Positions 1-9,419 of a stretch of DNA of 64,000 nt are shown piece after piece; the first letter of the stretch is position 1; the number at the start of each line of letters is the position of its first letter. The notes under the pieces were generated by a model that searched no databases, had not been told where the DNA came from, and saw only the letters and a program-made list of their open reading frames with translations. The DNA comes from Herbaspirillum sp. SJZ107. GTDB lineage: Bacteria; Pseudomonadota; Gammaproteobacteria; Burkholderiales; Burkholderiaceae_D. Location of the stretch: the NCBI RefSeq assembly GCF_006715485.1, contig NZ_VFNH01000005.1:1-64000 (forward strand), written 5' to 3'. The translations under genes were made by a program, and so were the position numbers.

Positions 1-2163
1 CGGGTCGGCACCGGCGGCACTCACGATCTGGTTGTTGACCTGGATCTTGTAGTAGTCGATGGTGGCGTTCAGGTCGCGGATCGGCTGCAGCACGACACCC
101 AGGTCATACGACTTGGATTTTTCCGGCGACAGGTTCTGCGAAGTCACCTGGACGAAGGCCGGGGTGAAGCCGCAGTAGGCTGCGACGCTGCCGGCGGCAG
201 TCGGGTTGCCGGTCGGGCACAGGACCGGGTCGTTGATCGCGTGGTACGAGAAGAACGAACCGGCATTGCCGGTTTCCGCCGGGTTCGGTGCGCGGAAACC
301 GCGGGCGAAGGAACCACGGACAGCGAAGGTCTTGCTCGGGGTCCACTTGATGGTAGCCGCAGGCGTGAACGAATTGCCGTAGGTATCGAAGTGGTCGTAA
401 CGGCTCGACAGGTTGATCTCGGTATTGGCGATCGGGGTGACGCGCAGTTCGGCGAAGGCCGCGGTATTGGTTTCCGAGCCCAGCACGAAGGCCGAGGTAT
501 TGCCCACCTGGCCGTTGGCGGTCAGCGGCGATGCCGGAGCATCCCAGGTACGCTTGTGCCAGTGCACACCGGCTGCCAGAGCCAGCGGACCTGCGCCCAG
601 CTGCATCAGTTCGCGCGAAGCGACGGCATCGAAGTAGTTCAGCCTCGAATCTGCGGTGCTCGAGAACTGCGGCGACACCTGGTTGATCAGGGCCGGCGAA
701 TTGCCGCCTACCACGTTCCACTGGCCATTACGGATCAGGCTGTACAGTGCGGCACGGTCGACGTAGCCGCTGTAGTCGATGTCGACCTTCGATTCGGTCA
801 GGCCGCCGGCGACGCTGACATCCCAGCCGTAGGCGCTGCCGTGCAGGTCGAGCGCCAGGCGGTAGGTATTCGCGGTGTTGTCCTGGGTCTGGGTACCGGC
901 CAGGCCCGGGATATAGCCGTACAGGCTGGTAGTGCCCTGCAGCGGGTTGATAAACGGGTTGTTGCCGGCGCCGGCACCGATGGTGGCGCCAGGTGCGAAG
1001 CGGGTGGTCGGAACGCGGCCGACACCGGTGGTCAGCACGCCGTTGTTGAACGAGGTGTTGCCGGCATAGCTGGCGCCGGTCGTGTAGGTCGGCGACATGC
1101 CGCGGTTGTTCAGGCTGTCACGACGGAATATCGAACCCTTGAAGGCCAGTTCCCATTCGTTGTTCAGCTTCTTGGTCATGCCGACCAGGACGTTCAGGTT
1201 CTCGGTTTCCGGCTGGATGAACGAGGTGGTGTCGCGCACTGCGCAACCGCCTGCCATGTACGAGGTGTAGTTGCAGTTCGGATCCAGGAACTGGAAGTTG
1301 GCCGCGTTGTTGACGCCGCCGGTGCCCGGGGTGTACAGGTAAGGCGAGCTGGCCGTGGTCAGGTAGTTGTTCAGCGAGGTCGGCACACCCAGGGTCAGGT
1401 TGTTGCCGCCGCGCGAACGCCAGTCACGGTTGTCCCACGCATTCTGGTCGCGCTGCGACACCATGATCGAACCCTGGTGGCGCCATTCGGCGGTGATGAA
1501 GGCGTTGTAGCCGTCGTTGTCCAGGTCACCGGTACCGGCACTGATCGACGCGCGGTTGGTCTTGCCGCCGCCATGCTGGGTGTCGCCGGTTTCCGCGGCG
1601 GCGCGGACGCCGGTGAAGTTCTTCTTCAGCTTGATGTTGACCACGCCTGCAACCGCGTCCGAACCGTACAGCGACGAAGCGCCGGCCTTCAGGACTTCGA
1701 TCTGGTCGATGGCGTCGAACGGGATGTTGGAGACGTCGACGAAGGAGCGCTGCGAGTCGTCGCCGATCGCGTATGGCGACATGCGGTGGCCGTCGATCAG
1801 GACCAGGGTCGAGCCGACCGACAGGCCGCGCAGCGAGACGCCGGCGGCGCCGTTGGCGAATGCGCCGGAGAAGCCGGTACCCAGGGTGCCTGCACCGTTG
1901 GCGGCCAGGTCGTTCAGCAGTTCGGCAACGGAAGTTTTGCCGCTGCGCTGGATGTCTTGTGCGGTCAGCACTTGCACCGGGGTAGCGGTTTCAATGTCGG
2001 TACGGCTGATCAGCGAGCCGGTCACGACCACGCGTTGCGTGCCAGGGCTGGTGGCGCCGGCCGCTTCGGTGGTCTGTGCCATTGCGGGCAAGGCGACTGC
2101 CAGGGCTCCGCTCGCGATCAGGGTCGAGATCGCAAATGGCATCGACTTCAATTTAAACATCAT
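1..2163 (-). CDS. TonB-dependent receptor, 3' end beyond the window
   Basis: Outer-membrane receptor that would import a ligand with energy from TonB-ExbBD. The first 721 codons are present; the end of the barrel lies beyond the left edge, so it is absent from a list of complete ORFs. A signal peptide ends at about residue 30 (PAMAQ), a TonB-box-like RVVVTGS follows near residue 45, and the plug domain begins with PVQVLTAQDI. Later repeats of aromatic/Gly-rich strands fit the 22-strand barrel. Two adjacent ATG codons (2163 and 2160) are possible starts; GAAGGAGAA lies about 8 nt upstream of the first. Its plug closely resembles that of the receptor at 5.3-8.1 kb. The ligand is not apparent because the neighbouring genes are unrelated to uptake. 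Confidence 0.93.
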   Translation of the reverse strand, partial: MMFKLKSMPFAISTLIASGALAVALPAMAQTTEAAGATSPGTQRVVVTGSLISRTDIETATPVQVLTAQDIQRSGKTSVAELLNDLAANGAGTLGTGFSGAFANGAAGVSLRGLSVGSTLVLIDGHRMSPYAIGDDSQRSFVDVSNIPFDAIDQIEVLKAGASSLYGSDAVAGVVNIKLKKNFTGVRAAAETGDTQHGGGKTNRASISAGTGDLDNDGYNAFITAEWRHQGSIMVSQRDQNAWDNRDWRSRGGNNLTLGVPTSLNNYLTTASSPYLYTPGTGGVNNAANFQFLDPNCNYTSYMAGGCAVRDTTSFIQPETENLNVLVGMTKKLNNEWELAFKGSIFRRDSLNNRGMSPTYTTGASYAGNTSFNNGVLTTGVGRVPTTRFAPGATIGAGAGNNPFINPLQGTTSLYGYIPGLAGTQTQDNTANTYRLALDLHGSAYGWDVSVAGGLTESKVDIDYSGYVDRAALYSLIRNGQWNVVGGNSPALINQVSPQFSSTADSRLNYFDAVASRELMQLGAGPLALAAGVHWHKRTWDAPASPLTANGQVGNTSAFVLGSETNTAAFAELRVTPIANTEINLSSRYDHFDTYGNSFTPAATIKWTPSKTFAVRGSFARGFRAPNPAETGNAGSFFSYHAINDPVLCPTGNPTAAGSVAAYCGFTPAFVQVTSQNLSPEKSKSYDLGVVLQPIRDLNATIDYYKIQVNNQIVSAAGADP

Positions 2164-2724
2164 GAAAACTTCTCCTTCGTGGATTTCTCTCAAAGTGGTT
2201 TGGCTACTGTTACTGCAGTTCACCCAGCGCGTCCCGGAAGACCGCTCTCAACTAACATCGGATACATATCAAACGTTACTGATGTATCGATAAAACCATG
2301 GCAAAAGGGAAAGTGTCAATGAAACATACTTGTATGAATGTGTAGAAACAACAGATTCCCTGCACCGAAATGGCTCATGTTCGTTATTGTGCAATGCAAC
2401 AATATCTGTTCACGTATGCACCCTGTGGTCTGTAATTACAAGAAATTGCACGTACATACGTCGTATTTACTCATGCATATACATATGTACATGCGCGGCA
2501 GTGCAATATTCCTGCTGGCGTCCAAAATGGTGCAGCATGCACCGGCCAACATCCCGGTTTAACAATTACCCAGTTGCTTTTAGAAAACTTTGTTAAATCC
2601 TGTGGTTGGCATGCAGCCTTCCCTCCGCCAAGCCGCCCCGGCGCCGGTGGCGATGCCTTATACTTGACGTTTGCCCCATCTGCTGCCCCGGTAAGTGCGC
2701 GGGCGCGCCAGTCACGAATCCACC
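2164..2724. promoter_or_regulatory. AT-rich intergenic region upstream of the TonB receptor, rich in inverted repeats
   Basis: About 560 bp without a convincing gene, much more AT-rich than its flanks. It must hold the receptor promoter (leftward) and that of the flavoprotein (rightward). Visible symmetry: GATACAT (2261-2267) paired with ATGTATC (2282-2288); the perfect 10-nt palindrome TGTAATTACA (2431-2440); an imperfect 22-nt palindrome at 2472-2493 with outer arms CATG/CATG. Short ORFs here (for example 2330-2596) have no recognisable content. Regulator unknown. Confidence 0.45.
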
Positions 2725-4362
2725 ATGCTGCGAATTAACGAACTCAAACTCCCCCTGAATCACCCTGACCAGGCCCTGCGCGACGCCATCGTCGGCCGGC
2801 TCGGCATCGACGGCGACGACCTGGTCGACTACAAGATCTTCAAGCGCAGCTACGACGCCCGCAAACGCAGCGCAATCGTGCTGATCTATGCGCTCGAAGT
2901 CGAAGTCCGCGACGAGGCGCAGGTGCTGGCGCGCCTGAAGGGCGATCAGCATGTGATGCCGGCGCCCGACACCGGCTACAAGTTCGTCGAAGCCGGCAAC
3001 CCGGCGCCGGGCATGCCGCGCCCGGTGGTGGTGGGCATGGGGCCGTGCGGCCTGTTCGTGGCGCTGATCCTGGCCCAGATGGGCCTGAAGCCGCTGATCC
3101 TCGAGCGCGGCAAGATCGTGCGCGAGCGCACCGTCGATACCTTCGGCTTCTGGCGCAAGCGCAAGCTGAACACCGAGTCCAACGTGCAGTTCGGCGAAGG
3201 CGGCGCCGGTACCTTCTCGGACGGCAAGCTGTACAGCCAGATCAAGGACCCGAAGCACTACGGCCGCAAGGTCCTCACGGAGTTCGTCAAGTCGGGCGCG
3301 CCGGAAGAGATCCTGTACGTCAGCAAGCCGCACATCGGCACCTTCAGGCTGGTGAAAATGGTCGAGCAGATGCGTGCCGAGATCCTGGCGCTGGGCGGCG
3401 AGATCCGTTTTGAAACGCGCGTGGAAGACGTGCTGATCGAAGGCGACGGCAACAACCGCCAGGTGGTCGGCGTCAAGCTGGCGTCCGGCGAAACGATTCC
3501 GACCCGCCACCTGACGATGGCGATCGGCCACAGCGCGCGCGATACCTTCCAGATGCTGTACGACCGCGGCGTCTATATCGAAGCCAAGCCGTTCTCGATC
3601 GGCTTCCGCGTCGAGCACCCGCAATCGCTGATCGACGCCTGCCGCTTCGGGCCGAACGCCGGCAACAAGATCCTGGGCGCGGCCGACTACAAGATCGTGC
3701 ACCACGCCTCCAACGGCCGCAGCGTGTACAGCTTCTGCATGTGCCCGGGCGGCACCGTGGTGGCGGCATCCTCGGAAGAAGGCCGGGTGGTCACCAACGG
3801 CATGAGCCAGTACTCGCGCGCCGAGCGCAACGCCAACAGCGCGATCGTGGTCGGCATCACCCCGGCCGACTACCCGGGCCACCCGCTGGCCGGCATCGAC
3901 TTCCAGCGCGAGCTGGAATCGCGTGCCTTCGTCCTCGGCGGCAGCAACTACGATGCGCCGGGCCAGCTGATGGGCGACTTCGTGCGCGGCGTGCCCTCGA
4001 CGGCGTTCGGTTCGGTGACCCCGTCGTTCAAGCCGGCCGTGCACCTGACCGACCTCGGCCCCGCCCTGCCCGACTATGCCACCATCGCGCTGCGCGAAGC
4101 CTTCGTCGCCTTCGATAAACAAATCCGCGGCTACTACAAGGAAGACGCGGTGCTGACCGGCGTCGAGACCCGCACCTCGTCGCCGATCCGCATCAAGCGC
4201 CACGACGACAGCCTGCAAAGCCTGAACACGCGCGGCCTGTTCCCGGCCGGCGAAGGCGCGGGTTACGCGGGCGGCATCATGTCGGCGGCGGTGGACGGCA
4301 TCCGCATCGCGGAAGCGGTGGCGCTGTCGATGGCGGGCGCGCCCGTGCCGCATGGCGGCTGA
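2725..4362 (+). CDS. COG2509-type FAD-dependent dehydrogenase
   Basis: Cytoplasmic flavoprotein of the uncharacterised COG2509 family, 545 aa from the ATG at 2725. An upstream in-frame start at 2695 adds ten residues without family character. A small N-terminal domain (about residues 1-90) precedes a Rossmann FAD-binding motif GMGPCGLF, followed by the glycine-rich FGEGGAGTFSDGKL characteristic of this family. A second flavin-contact segment FPAGEGAGYAGGI sits near the C-terminus. Substrate and electron acceptor are unknown for the family. The next gene starts inside its last codons (11-nt overlap), suggesting co-transcription. Confidence 0.9.
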   Translation: MLRINELKLPLNHPDQALRDAIVGRLGIDGDDLVDYKIFKRSYDARKRSAIVLIYALEVEVRDEAQVLARLKGDQHVMPAPDTGYKFVEAGNPAPGMPRPVVVGMGPCGLFVALILAQMGLKPLILERGKIVRERTVDTFGFWRKRKLNTESNVQFGEGGAGTFSDGKLYSQIKDPKHYGRKVLTEFVKSGAPEEILYVSKPHIGTFRLVKMVEQMRAEILALGGEIRFETRVEDVLIEGDGNNRQVVGVKLASGETIPTRHLTMAIGHSARDTFQMLYDRGVYIEAKPFSIGFRVEHPQSLIDACRFGPNAGNKILGAADYKIVHHASNGRSVYSFCMCPGGTVVAASSEEGRVVTNGMSQYSRAERNANSAIVVGITPADYPGHPLAGIDFQRELESRAFVLGGSNYDAPGQLMGDFVRGVPSTAFGSVTPSFKPAVHLTDLGPALPDYATIALREAFVAFDKQIRGYYKEDAVLTGVETRTSSPIRIKRHDDSLQSLNTRGLFPAGEGAGYAGGIMSAAVDGIRIAEAVALSMAGAPVPHGG

Positions 4363-5230
4363 ACCGGGCCGTATCACGCACACCCATGACAGCGCCGGCG
4401 GTGGCGCTGTTGCTGCACTACTGGGCGCCATGCTGTCGACCTACGTCGGCGCCGCCATCGCCAAGCACCTGTTCCCGGTCGTCGGCAGCCAGGGCGTGAC
4501 CGCGCTGCGGGTCGGCCTGGCCGCCTGCCTGCTGCTGGGCTGGTTCCGGCCCTGGCGCACGCCGCTGCCGCGCAGCGCCCTTCCCAATCTGCTCATCTAC
4601 GGCCTGATGCTGGGCTGCATGAACCTGCTGATCTACGGCGCCTTCGCGCGCATCCCGATCGGCATCGCCGTCGCCATCGAAGTCACCGGACCGCTGCTGG
4701 TGGTGCTGGCCGGCTCGCGCCGCGTCACCGATTTCGCCTGGCTGGGCTGCGCCGTGCTCGGATTGTGGCTGCTGCTGCCCGTCCATGCGCATGGTGGCGG
4801 CCTCGATCCGGTCGGCATCCTGCTGGCGGCCGGCGCGGCGCTGTGCTGGGCCATGTACATCGTGTTCGGCAAGCGCGTCTCGACCCTGCAGGGCGGCCAG
4901 GCGGTGGGCTGGGGCATGCTGGCGGCGGCGCTGTTCACGGTGCCTGTCGGCGCGCTGCACGCCGGCGCCGCCCTGCTCGCGCCGGGCGTGCTGGCGGCCG
5001 GCCTGGGCGTCGCCCTGCTGTCGAGCGCCCTGCCCTATTCTCTGGAAATGATCGCCCTGCGGCGCCTGCCGCGGCGCGTGTTCGGCATCCTGGTCAGCGC
5101 CTCGCCGGCGGTCAGCGCGCTGGCCGGCTGGCTGGTGCTGGGGGAACTTTTGAGCCCGGTGCAGTGGCTGGCGATCGGACTGGTGATGCTGGCGTCGGCC
5201 GGCGGCGCGTGGGGTGGCGGCAAACGATAA
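4352..5230 (+). CDS. rhtA: RhtA-like EamA-family amino acid exporter
   Basis: Inner-membrane exporter of the drug/metabolite (EamA) superfamily, 292 aa, about ten transmembrane helices in two repeats. It aligns throughout with E. coli RhtA (threonine/homoserine efflux), including GVTALR near the start, IPIGIAVAIE in the middle and ALPYSLEMIAL near residue 230, so RhtA-type efflux of small amino acids is likely; the exact substrate is inference. The start at 4352 overlaps the preceding flavoprotein by 11 nt. An internal ATG at 4430 would give a product beginning at the first helix and is the alternative. A strong hairpin terminator follows at 5260. Confidence 0.85.
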   Translation: MAAEPGRITHTHDSAGGGAVAALLGAMLSTYVGAAIAKHLFPVVGSQGVTALRVGLAACLLLGWFRPWRTPLPRSALPNLLIYGLMLGCMNLLIYGAFARIPIGIAVAIEVTGPLLVVLAGSRRVTDFAWLGCAVLGLWLLLPVHAHGGGLDPVGILLAAGAALCWAMYIVFGKRVSTLQGGQAVGWGMLAAALFTVPVGALHAGAALLAPGVLAAGLGVALLSSALPYSLEMIALRRLPRRVFGILVSASPAVSALAGWLVLGELLSPVQWLAIGLVMLASAGGAWGGGKR

Positions 5231-5259
5231 ACGTTTTTCGCGAAGACGAAGGACATGAA

Positions 5260-5294
5260 AAAACCCGCCACTTCGCAGTGGCGGGTTTTCTTTT
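5260..5294. terminator. Bidirectional intrinsic terminator between rhtA and a TonB receptor
   Basis: A 13-bp perfect stem (5260-5272 with 5277-5289) with loop TCGC, T-rich on the right and preceded by an A-run on the left. It can therefore end both the rightward rhtA transcript and the leftward TonB-receptor transcript. Confidence 0.9.
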
Positions 5295-5317
5295 ACCTGC
5301 TCGACGTTACGGGAACA

Positions 5318-8074
5318 TCAGAACTGGTAGCTGGCGCTCACGTAGCCAGTCTGGCCATGCGGATCGTAGTAGGTCGGATCGTAGCCGGTCTGGAAGAACG
5401 AGCCGCCGGTGATGACTTCAGGCGGTTTGCGGTTGAACAGGTTCTTGACGCCTGCGGTCAGGGTCAGGTTCTTGATGCCGCCGTAGGTGCCCTGCAGGTC
5501 CCAAGTCGAGAACGCGCCGACGTGCTGTGCGATCGGTTCGTCCGCATCGGCACGGTAGCTGTCCCAGTAGCCCGACTGGAAGTTGTTGGTCAGCGACAGG
5601 CCGTACTGCTTGTACTTCCAGTCCAGCGTCAGCTGATCCTTCCAGCGGAAGATCACGCCGCCCTGGTTGACCGCGCTCAGGACGTTGCCTTCGTTGTCGA
5701 TGGTGCGTGCCACGCTGCGCTGCACGGTGCCGTCGGCCAGGGTCAGGTCGTACTTCGAGGTGTAGGTACCGTTCAGGCGCAGGTTGAAGTTGCCGTAGGT
5801 CGGGCTCTTCAGGATGGCCCAGCGCAGGTCCAGGTCCACGCCTTCGGTCTTCACGCTGCCGGCGTTGATGTTGGTGCCGACGATGTTGGTGATGTTACCT
5901 GCCGGGTCGCGGGTCACCAGGCCGGTGTACAGCGGGTTGCCGGCGTAGGCCTGGGCCAGCGTGAACGACGGCGTCAGGGTGGTCACCAGGTTGTTGACGT
6001 TGATCTTCCACCAGTCGACGGCGACCGACAGGCCCTTGACCGGATCGACCACGATGCCCAGCGACGACTGTTCCGACTTCTCCGGCTGCAGGTTGCGGTT
6101 GCCGCCGTAGGTCTGGTTGAACTGGCCGAACTGGCCGGTTTGCGGGTCGGTCAGGTTCGGGCTGGTGCCGATGGTCTGCTGGTTGTACAGCTCGGGCAGC
6201 GACGGCTCGCGGAAGCCCTTGCCGTAGGAGCCGCGCAGCAGCACCTGCGAGATCGGCTGCCAGCGCAGGCTGACCTTCGGGTTGGTGGCGCTGGCGTTCG
6301 GGTAGCGGTCGTGGCGGACGGCGACGTCGGCTTCCAGATGCTTGACGATCGGGATGATCGTCTCGGCGAACACGGCCGACGAATTGCGCGAGGTCGACAG
6401 CGGCAGCTGGGCGCCGCCGTAGCCCGACACGTCGCCGCTCTGGTAGGCCTGGCTCGGGTTGATCGACAGGTTCTCGTCGGCCATCGAGGCGCCGACCGCG
6501 AACTTCATCATGCCGGCCGGCAGCTGGTACAGGTCGCCCGAGATGCGTGCGGCCAGCGAGTCGTTGCGCAGGGTCGCGTTCATCACCGCGCCGACGTAGT
6601 TGGTCGCGTAGATCTGCTGCGCCAGGTCGGCCGACTGGTACTGGGCCAGCGGGTTGAAGGCGTTGTTGTTGCTCAGCAGCTTGACCAGCGCGGTCTGGTT
6701 CTGGTAACCCTGGATCGCGCGCTCGGTGACGTCGCTCGAGTTGTGGGTGTAGGCGACGTCGTAGTCGAAGCCCTTGACGGTGCCGCGGAAGCCCATCGCC
6801 AGGTGCGAGGCGATCGCGGTGTCCTTGGCGACGCGGCCGCCGCCGTCGAAGGCGCGGTAGCTGACGGTCAGCGGCTGGCCGGCCACGCCGTTGGCGGCAG
6901 CCAGGTTCGCCGGGTAGTACGGGCTGCTCGGCGAGACGATGATGGCCGGGTACAGGTTCTGGGTCTGGAAGGCCGGGTCGGTCGACAGGAACGAGGCGCT
7001 GTACGGCGACGGCTGGGCCGACTGGGTGGTCTCGTTGCGCGACACGAAGCCTTCCATGAAGAACTCGGCCTTGTCGTTCAGCTTGAAGCGGAAGCTGCCG
7101 CCGACGTTGGCGCGCTTGGTGGCCGGCACCAGGTTCAGGACCGGCGAGCTGTCGTAGCGGCAGGTGCCCAGGTTGGCGTCGAAGGCGCTGCCGTTGGCGG
7201 CGCAGTTGTTCGGCGACAGCGGGTTGCCGATGCCGCGGCCGATGGTGTTCAGCGCGTTCGGGATCACGCCGTTGGCGTTACGGGTGGTGACCGGATCGAA
7301 GGTCGAGAAGTTGCCGCTCGGGGTGGCGCTGGCGTCGCGCAGGCCGTTGTTGTTCCAGGCGGTGTTTGCGTAGTCGCGCTGGTTGCCGAAGATGGCGTTG
7401 TCCTTGCTGAAGTCGGCCGACACGGTGATGTTGTAGCGGTCTTCGTCGAAGTCGCCCCAGCCGCCGATGATGCTGGCCTTGTGGGTCTGGCCGCCGCCGT
7501 AGCGGCTGACGCTGGTGTAGCCGTTGACTTCCACGCCCTGGTAGTTCTGGCGGGTGATGAAGTTGATGACGCCGCCGATCGCGTCGGAACCGTACACGCC
7601 GGATGCGCCGTCCTTCAGCACTTCCACGTGGTCGATCGAGGCCAGCGGGATCGAGTTGACGTCGACGGCGGTGCCGTCGGTAGCGTAGTTGCCGAGACGG
7701 CGGCCGTTGACCAGGATCAGGGTCTTGCTGGCGCCCAGGCCGCGCAGGCTGGCGCTCGACATGCCGTAGGTCGACAGACCGGCACCTTGTGCCTGGTTGG
7801 TCGCGCCGGCCATCGAGTTCGAGCTCAGGGTGGTCAGCAGTTCGGCGGTGTTGGTGGCGCCGGTACGCTTGATGTCGGCGGCGCTGACGACCTGCACCGG
7901 CAGCGAACCTTCGACGTCGGCGCGCTTGATCGACGAGCCGGTCACTTCGACGCGGGCGACCGGCGCAGCGGTTTCCTGTGCCATTGCAGGCAGGGCGGCC
8001 AGGCCGACGCCTGCTGCGACACCGCCCGCGAACATCACGCGCAGCGAGCGCGCGAGTACTGTTTGCTTAATCAT
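5318..8074 (-). CDS. TonB-dependent receptor
   Basis: Complete outer-membrane TonB-dependent receptor, 918 aa. A signal peptide ends at about residue 33 (PAMAQ), the TonB-box-like segment RVEVTGSSIKR follows, then a plug beginning PVQVVSAADIKRTG with the NGRRL signature, and a long beta-barrel ending in the aromatic C-terminal VSASYQF needed for BAM assembly. No transport or enzyme genes for its ligand are adjacent: the neighbours are an amino acid exporter (convergent) and corA, so the substrate cannot be inferred. A perfect 14-nt palindrome lies about 100 nt upstream of the start and may be an operator. Confidence 0.95.
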   Translation of the reverse strand: MIKQTVLARSLRVMFAGGVAAGVGLAALPAMAQETAAPVARVEVTGSSIKRADVEGSLPVQVVSAADIKRTGATNTAELLTTLSSNSMAGATNQAQGAGLSTYGMSSASLRGLGASKTLILVNGRRLGNYATDGTAVDVNSIPLASIDHVEVLKDGASGVYGSDAIGGVINFITRQNYQGVEVNGYTSVSRYGGGQTHKASIIGGWGDFDEDRYNITVSADFSKDNAIFGNQRDYANTAWNNNGLRDASATPSGNFSTFDPVTTRNANGVIPNALNTIGRGIGNPLSPNNCAANGSAFDANLGTCRYDSSPVLNLVPATKRANVGGSFRFKLNDKAEFFMEGFVSRNETTQSAQPSPYSASFLSTDPAFQTQNLYPAIIVSPSSPYYPANLAAANGVAGQPLTVSYRAFDGGGRVAKDTAIASHLAMGFRGTVKGFDYDVAYTHNSSDVTERAIQGYQNQTALVKLLSNNNAFNPLAQYQSADLAQQIYATNYVGAVMNATLRNDSLAARISGDLYQLPAGMMKFAVGASMADENLSINPSQAYQSGDVSGYGGAQLPLSTSRNSSAVFAETIIPIVKHLEADVAVRHDRYPNASATNPKVSLRWQPISQVLLRGSYGKGFREPSLPELYNQQTIGTSPNLTDPQTGQFGQFNQTYGGNRNLQPEKSEQSSLGIVVDPVKGLSVAVDWWKINVNNLVTTLTPSFTLAQAYAGNPLYTGLVTRDPAGNITNIVGTNINAGSVKTEGVDLDLRWAILKSPTYGNFNLRLNGTYTSKYDLTLADGTVQRSVARTIDNEGNVLSAVNQGGVIFRWKDQLTLDWKYKQYGLSLTNNFQSGYWDSYRADADEPIAQHVGAFSTWDLQGTYGGIKNLTLTAGVKNLFNRKPPEVITGGSFFQTGYDPTYYDPHGQTGYVSASYQF

Positions 8075-8348
8075 TCAGGTCCAAACTAAATAAAGTTAAT
8101 CAGTCTGGCTTGGGACGATTCGTGTTCTACCCAAGCCGGGGAACGAATAATGATCGCCCGCTTGAGTATCCGTCAATATTGACGCGCGCAAATTCTCACA
8201 AATTGCAACAGAACATTTTGAAACAAATCTCAGGTTGCTGAACAAAGTTCGGCGCGTTCTATTTTGGACACGACAACAAAATCCGGGGCGTGCCGATGCC
8301 TGCCAAATAAGGGTTCGGCATGCGGCCTGCCTTGTGTTGCAATGAGAG
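8075..8348. promoter_or_regulatory. Leader and control region of the TonB receptor
   Basis: The gap between corA and the receptor. It contains an 8-bp stem (8107-8114 with 8130-8137) in the likely receptor 5' UTR and the perfect palindrome CGTCAATATTGACG at 8171-8184, well placed to be an operator. No gene is apparent; the corA-proximal half shows no clear terminator. Confidence 0.4.
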
Positions 8349-9314
8349 TCAGAGCCAGCCGGCCTTTTTGAACAGCCGGTACAGGTAGAGGCAGACGCCG
8401 ACCATGACCGCGATTGCCATCGGATAGCCGTACTTCCACTCCAGCTCGGGCATGAATTTGAAATTCATGCCCCAGACGCCGGCAAAGGCGGTGAATACGG
8501 CAAAGATCGCGGCCCAGGCGGCCAGGCGCTTGTTGACCTCGCTTTCGTCGATCGAGACCATCGACAGGTTGACCTGGATCGCGGTGGCGATGGTGTCGCG
8601 GATGGTGTCGAGGCGCCCGGAGATGCGGATCAGGTGGTCGTGCACGTCGCGCATGTAATCCTGCACGCCGGCCGCCAGCGTCGGCGCGCGGCCGCCCAGC
8701 AGGCGTCCGACCGCATCCATCAGCGGCGTCACCGCATGGCGCAGCTCGAGGGCCTTGCGCTTGAGCTGGTACAGGCGCTCGACGTTGTTGCGCTGGGCAC
8801 CGTGGGTGAAGATGCGGTCCTCGATGGTCTCGAGTTCCGATTCCAGCATGTCGACGATCGGGAAGTAGCGGTCGACCACCGCGTCCATCAGCGCATACAT
8901 GACGAACGAGGAGCCCATCTTCAGCAGGTGCGGCTCGCGCTCGGCACGCGCACGCACGCCGAGGAAGTTCTTGGCGGCGTCGCGGCGCACCGACAGCACG
9001 TAGTTGGGACCGGCGAAGATCGCCAGCTCGCCGGTGGCCAGGCGGTCGCCTTCGAGGTCGACCGTGTGCACCACGGTGAACAGGCAGTCGCCGTATTCCT
9101 CCACCTTGGGGCGCTGGTGGCCGCGCGCCGCATCTTCCACCGCCAGTTCGTGCAGGTTGAACTCTTCCTGCATCTTGGCCATCTCGTCGGCGCTGGCGTC
9201 GCGCAGCGCGACCCAGACGAAGCAGCCGGGCTTGTCGAGATAGTCACTGATGTCCTCGACTGGAATGTCGGACAGCTTCTTGCCTTCCTGGTAGGCGACG
9301 CAGTTGATCAGCAT
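8349..9314 (-). CDS. corA: CorA-type magnesium/cobalt channel
   Basis: Pentameric inner-membrane divalent-cation channel, 321 aa, the usual length. It has a long soluble N-terminal domain followed by two C-terminal transmembrane helices. The hallmark GMN selectivity motif sits at the end of the first helix (VWGMNFKFMPE, about residue 280), and the tail ends in the basic RLFKKAGWL. It is monocistronic, transcribed leftward, and shows no functional link to the neighbouring ntrC. The start at 9314 matches the family N-terminus. No Mg-responsive leader could be recognised. Confidence 0.95.
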   Translation of the reverse strand: MLINCVAYQEGKKLSDIPVEDISDYLDKPGCFVWVALRDASADEMAKMQEEFNLHELAVEDAARGHQRPKVEEYGDCLFTVVHTVDLEGDRLATGELAIFAGPNYVLSVRRDAAKNFLGVRARAEREPHLLKMGSSFVMYALMDAVVDRYFPIVDMLESELETIEDRIFTHGAQRNNVERLYQLKRKALELRHAVTPLMDAVGRLLGGRAPTLAAGVQDYMRDVHDHLIRISGRLDTIRDTIATAIQVNLSMVSIDESEVNKRLAAWAAIFAVFTAFAGVWGMNFKFMPELEWKYGYPMAIAVMVGVCLYLYRLFKKAGWL

Positions 9315-9419
9315 GGAAATTCGTCAAAGCAGCGCTTGTTGCGCGGATGACAGAGTTTACATCATCGGATCAGAAAAGAGCATGCCGGGGCGGTCACGCC
9401 ATGCCCGCCCCGGCGGCGA

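Noticed and set aside
241..2322. 693-codon plus-strand frame over the first TonB receptor
   Set aside because: Shadow of the receptor, which has a signal peptide, TonB box and plug on the minus strand.
5255..8089. 944-codon plus-strand frame over the second TonB receptor
   Set aside because: Same shadow effect; repetitive Val/Gly/Arg composition without any domain.
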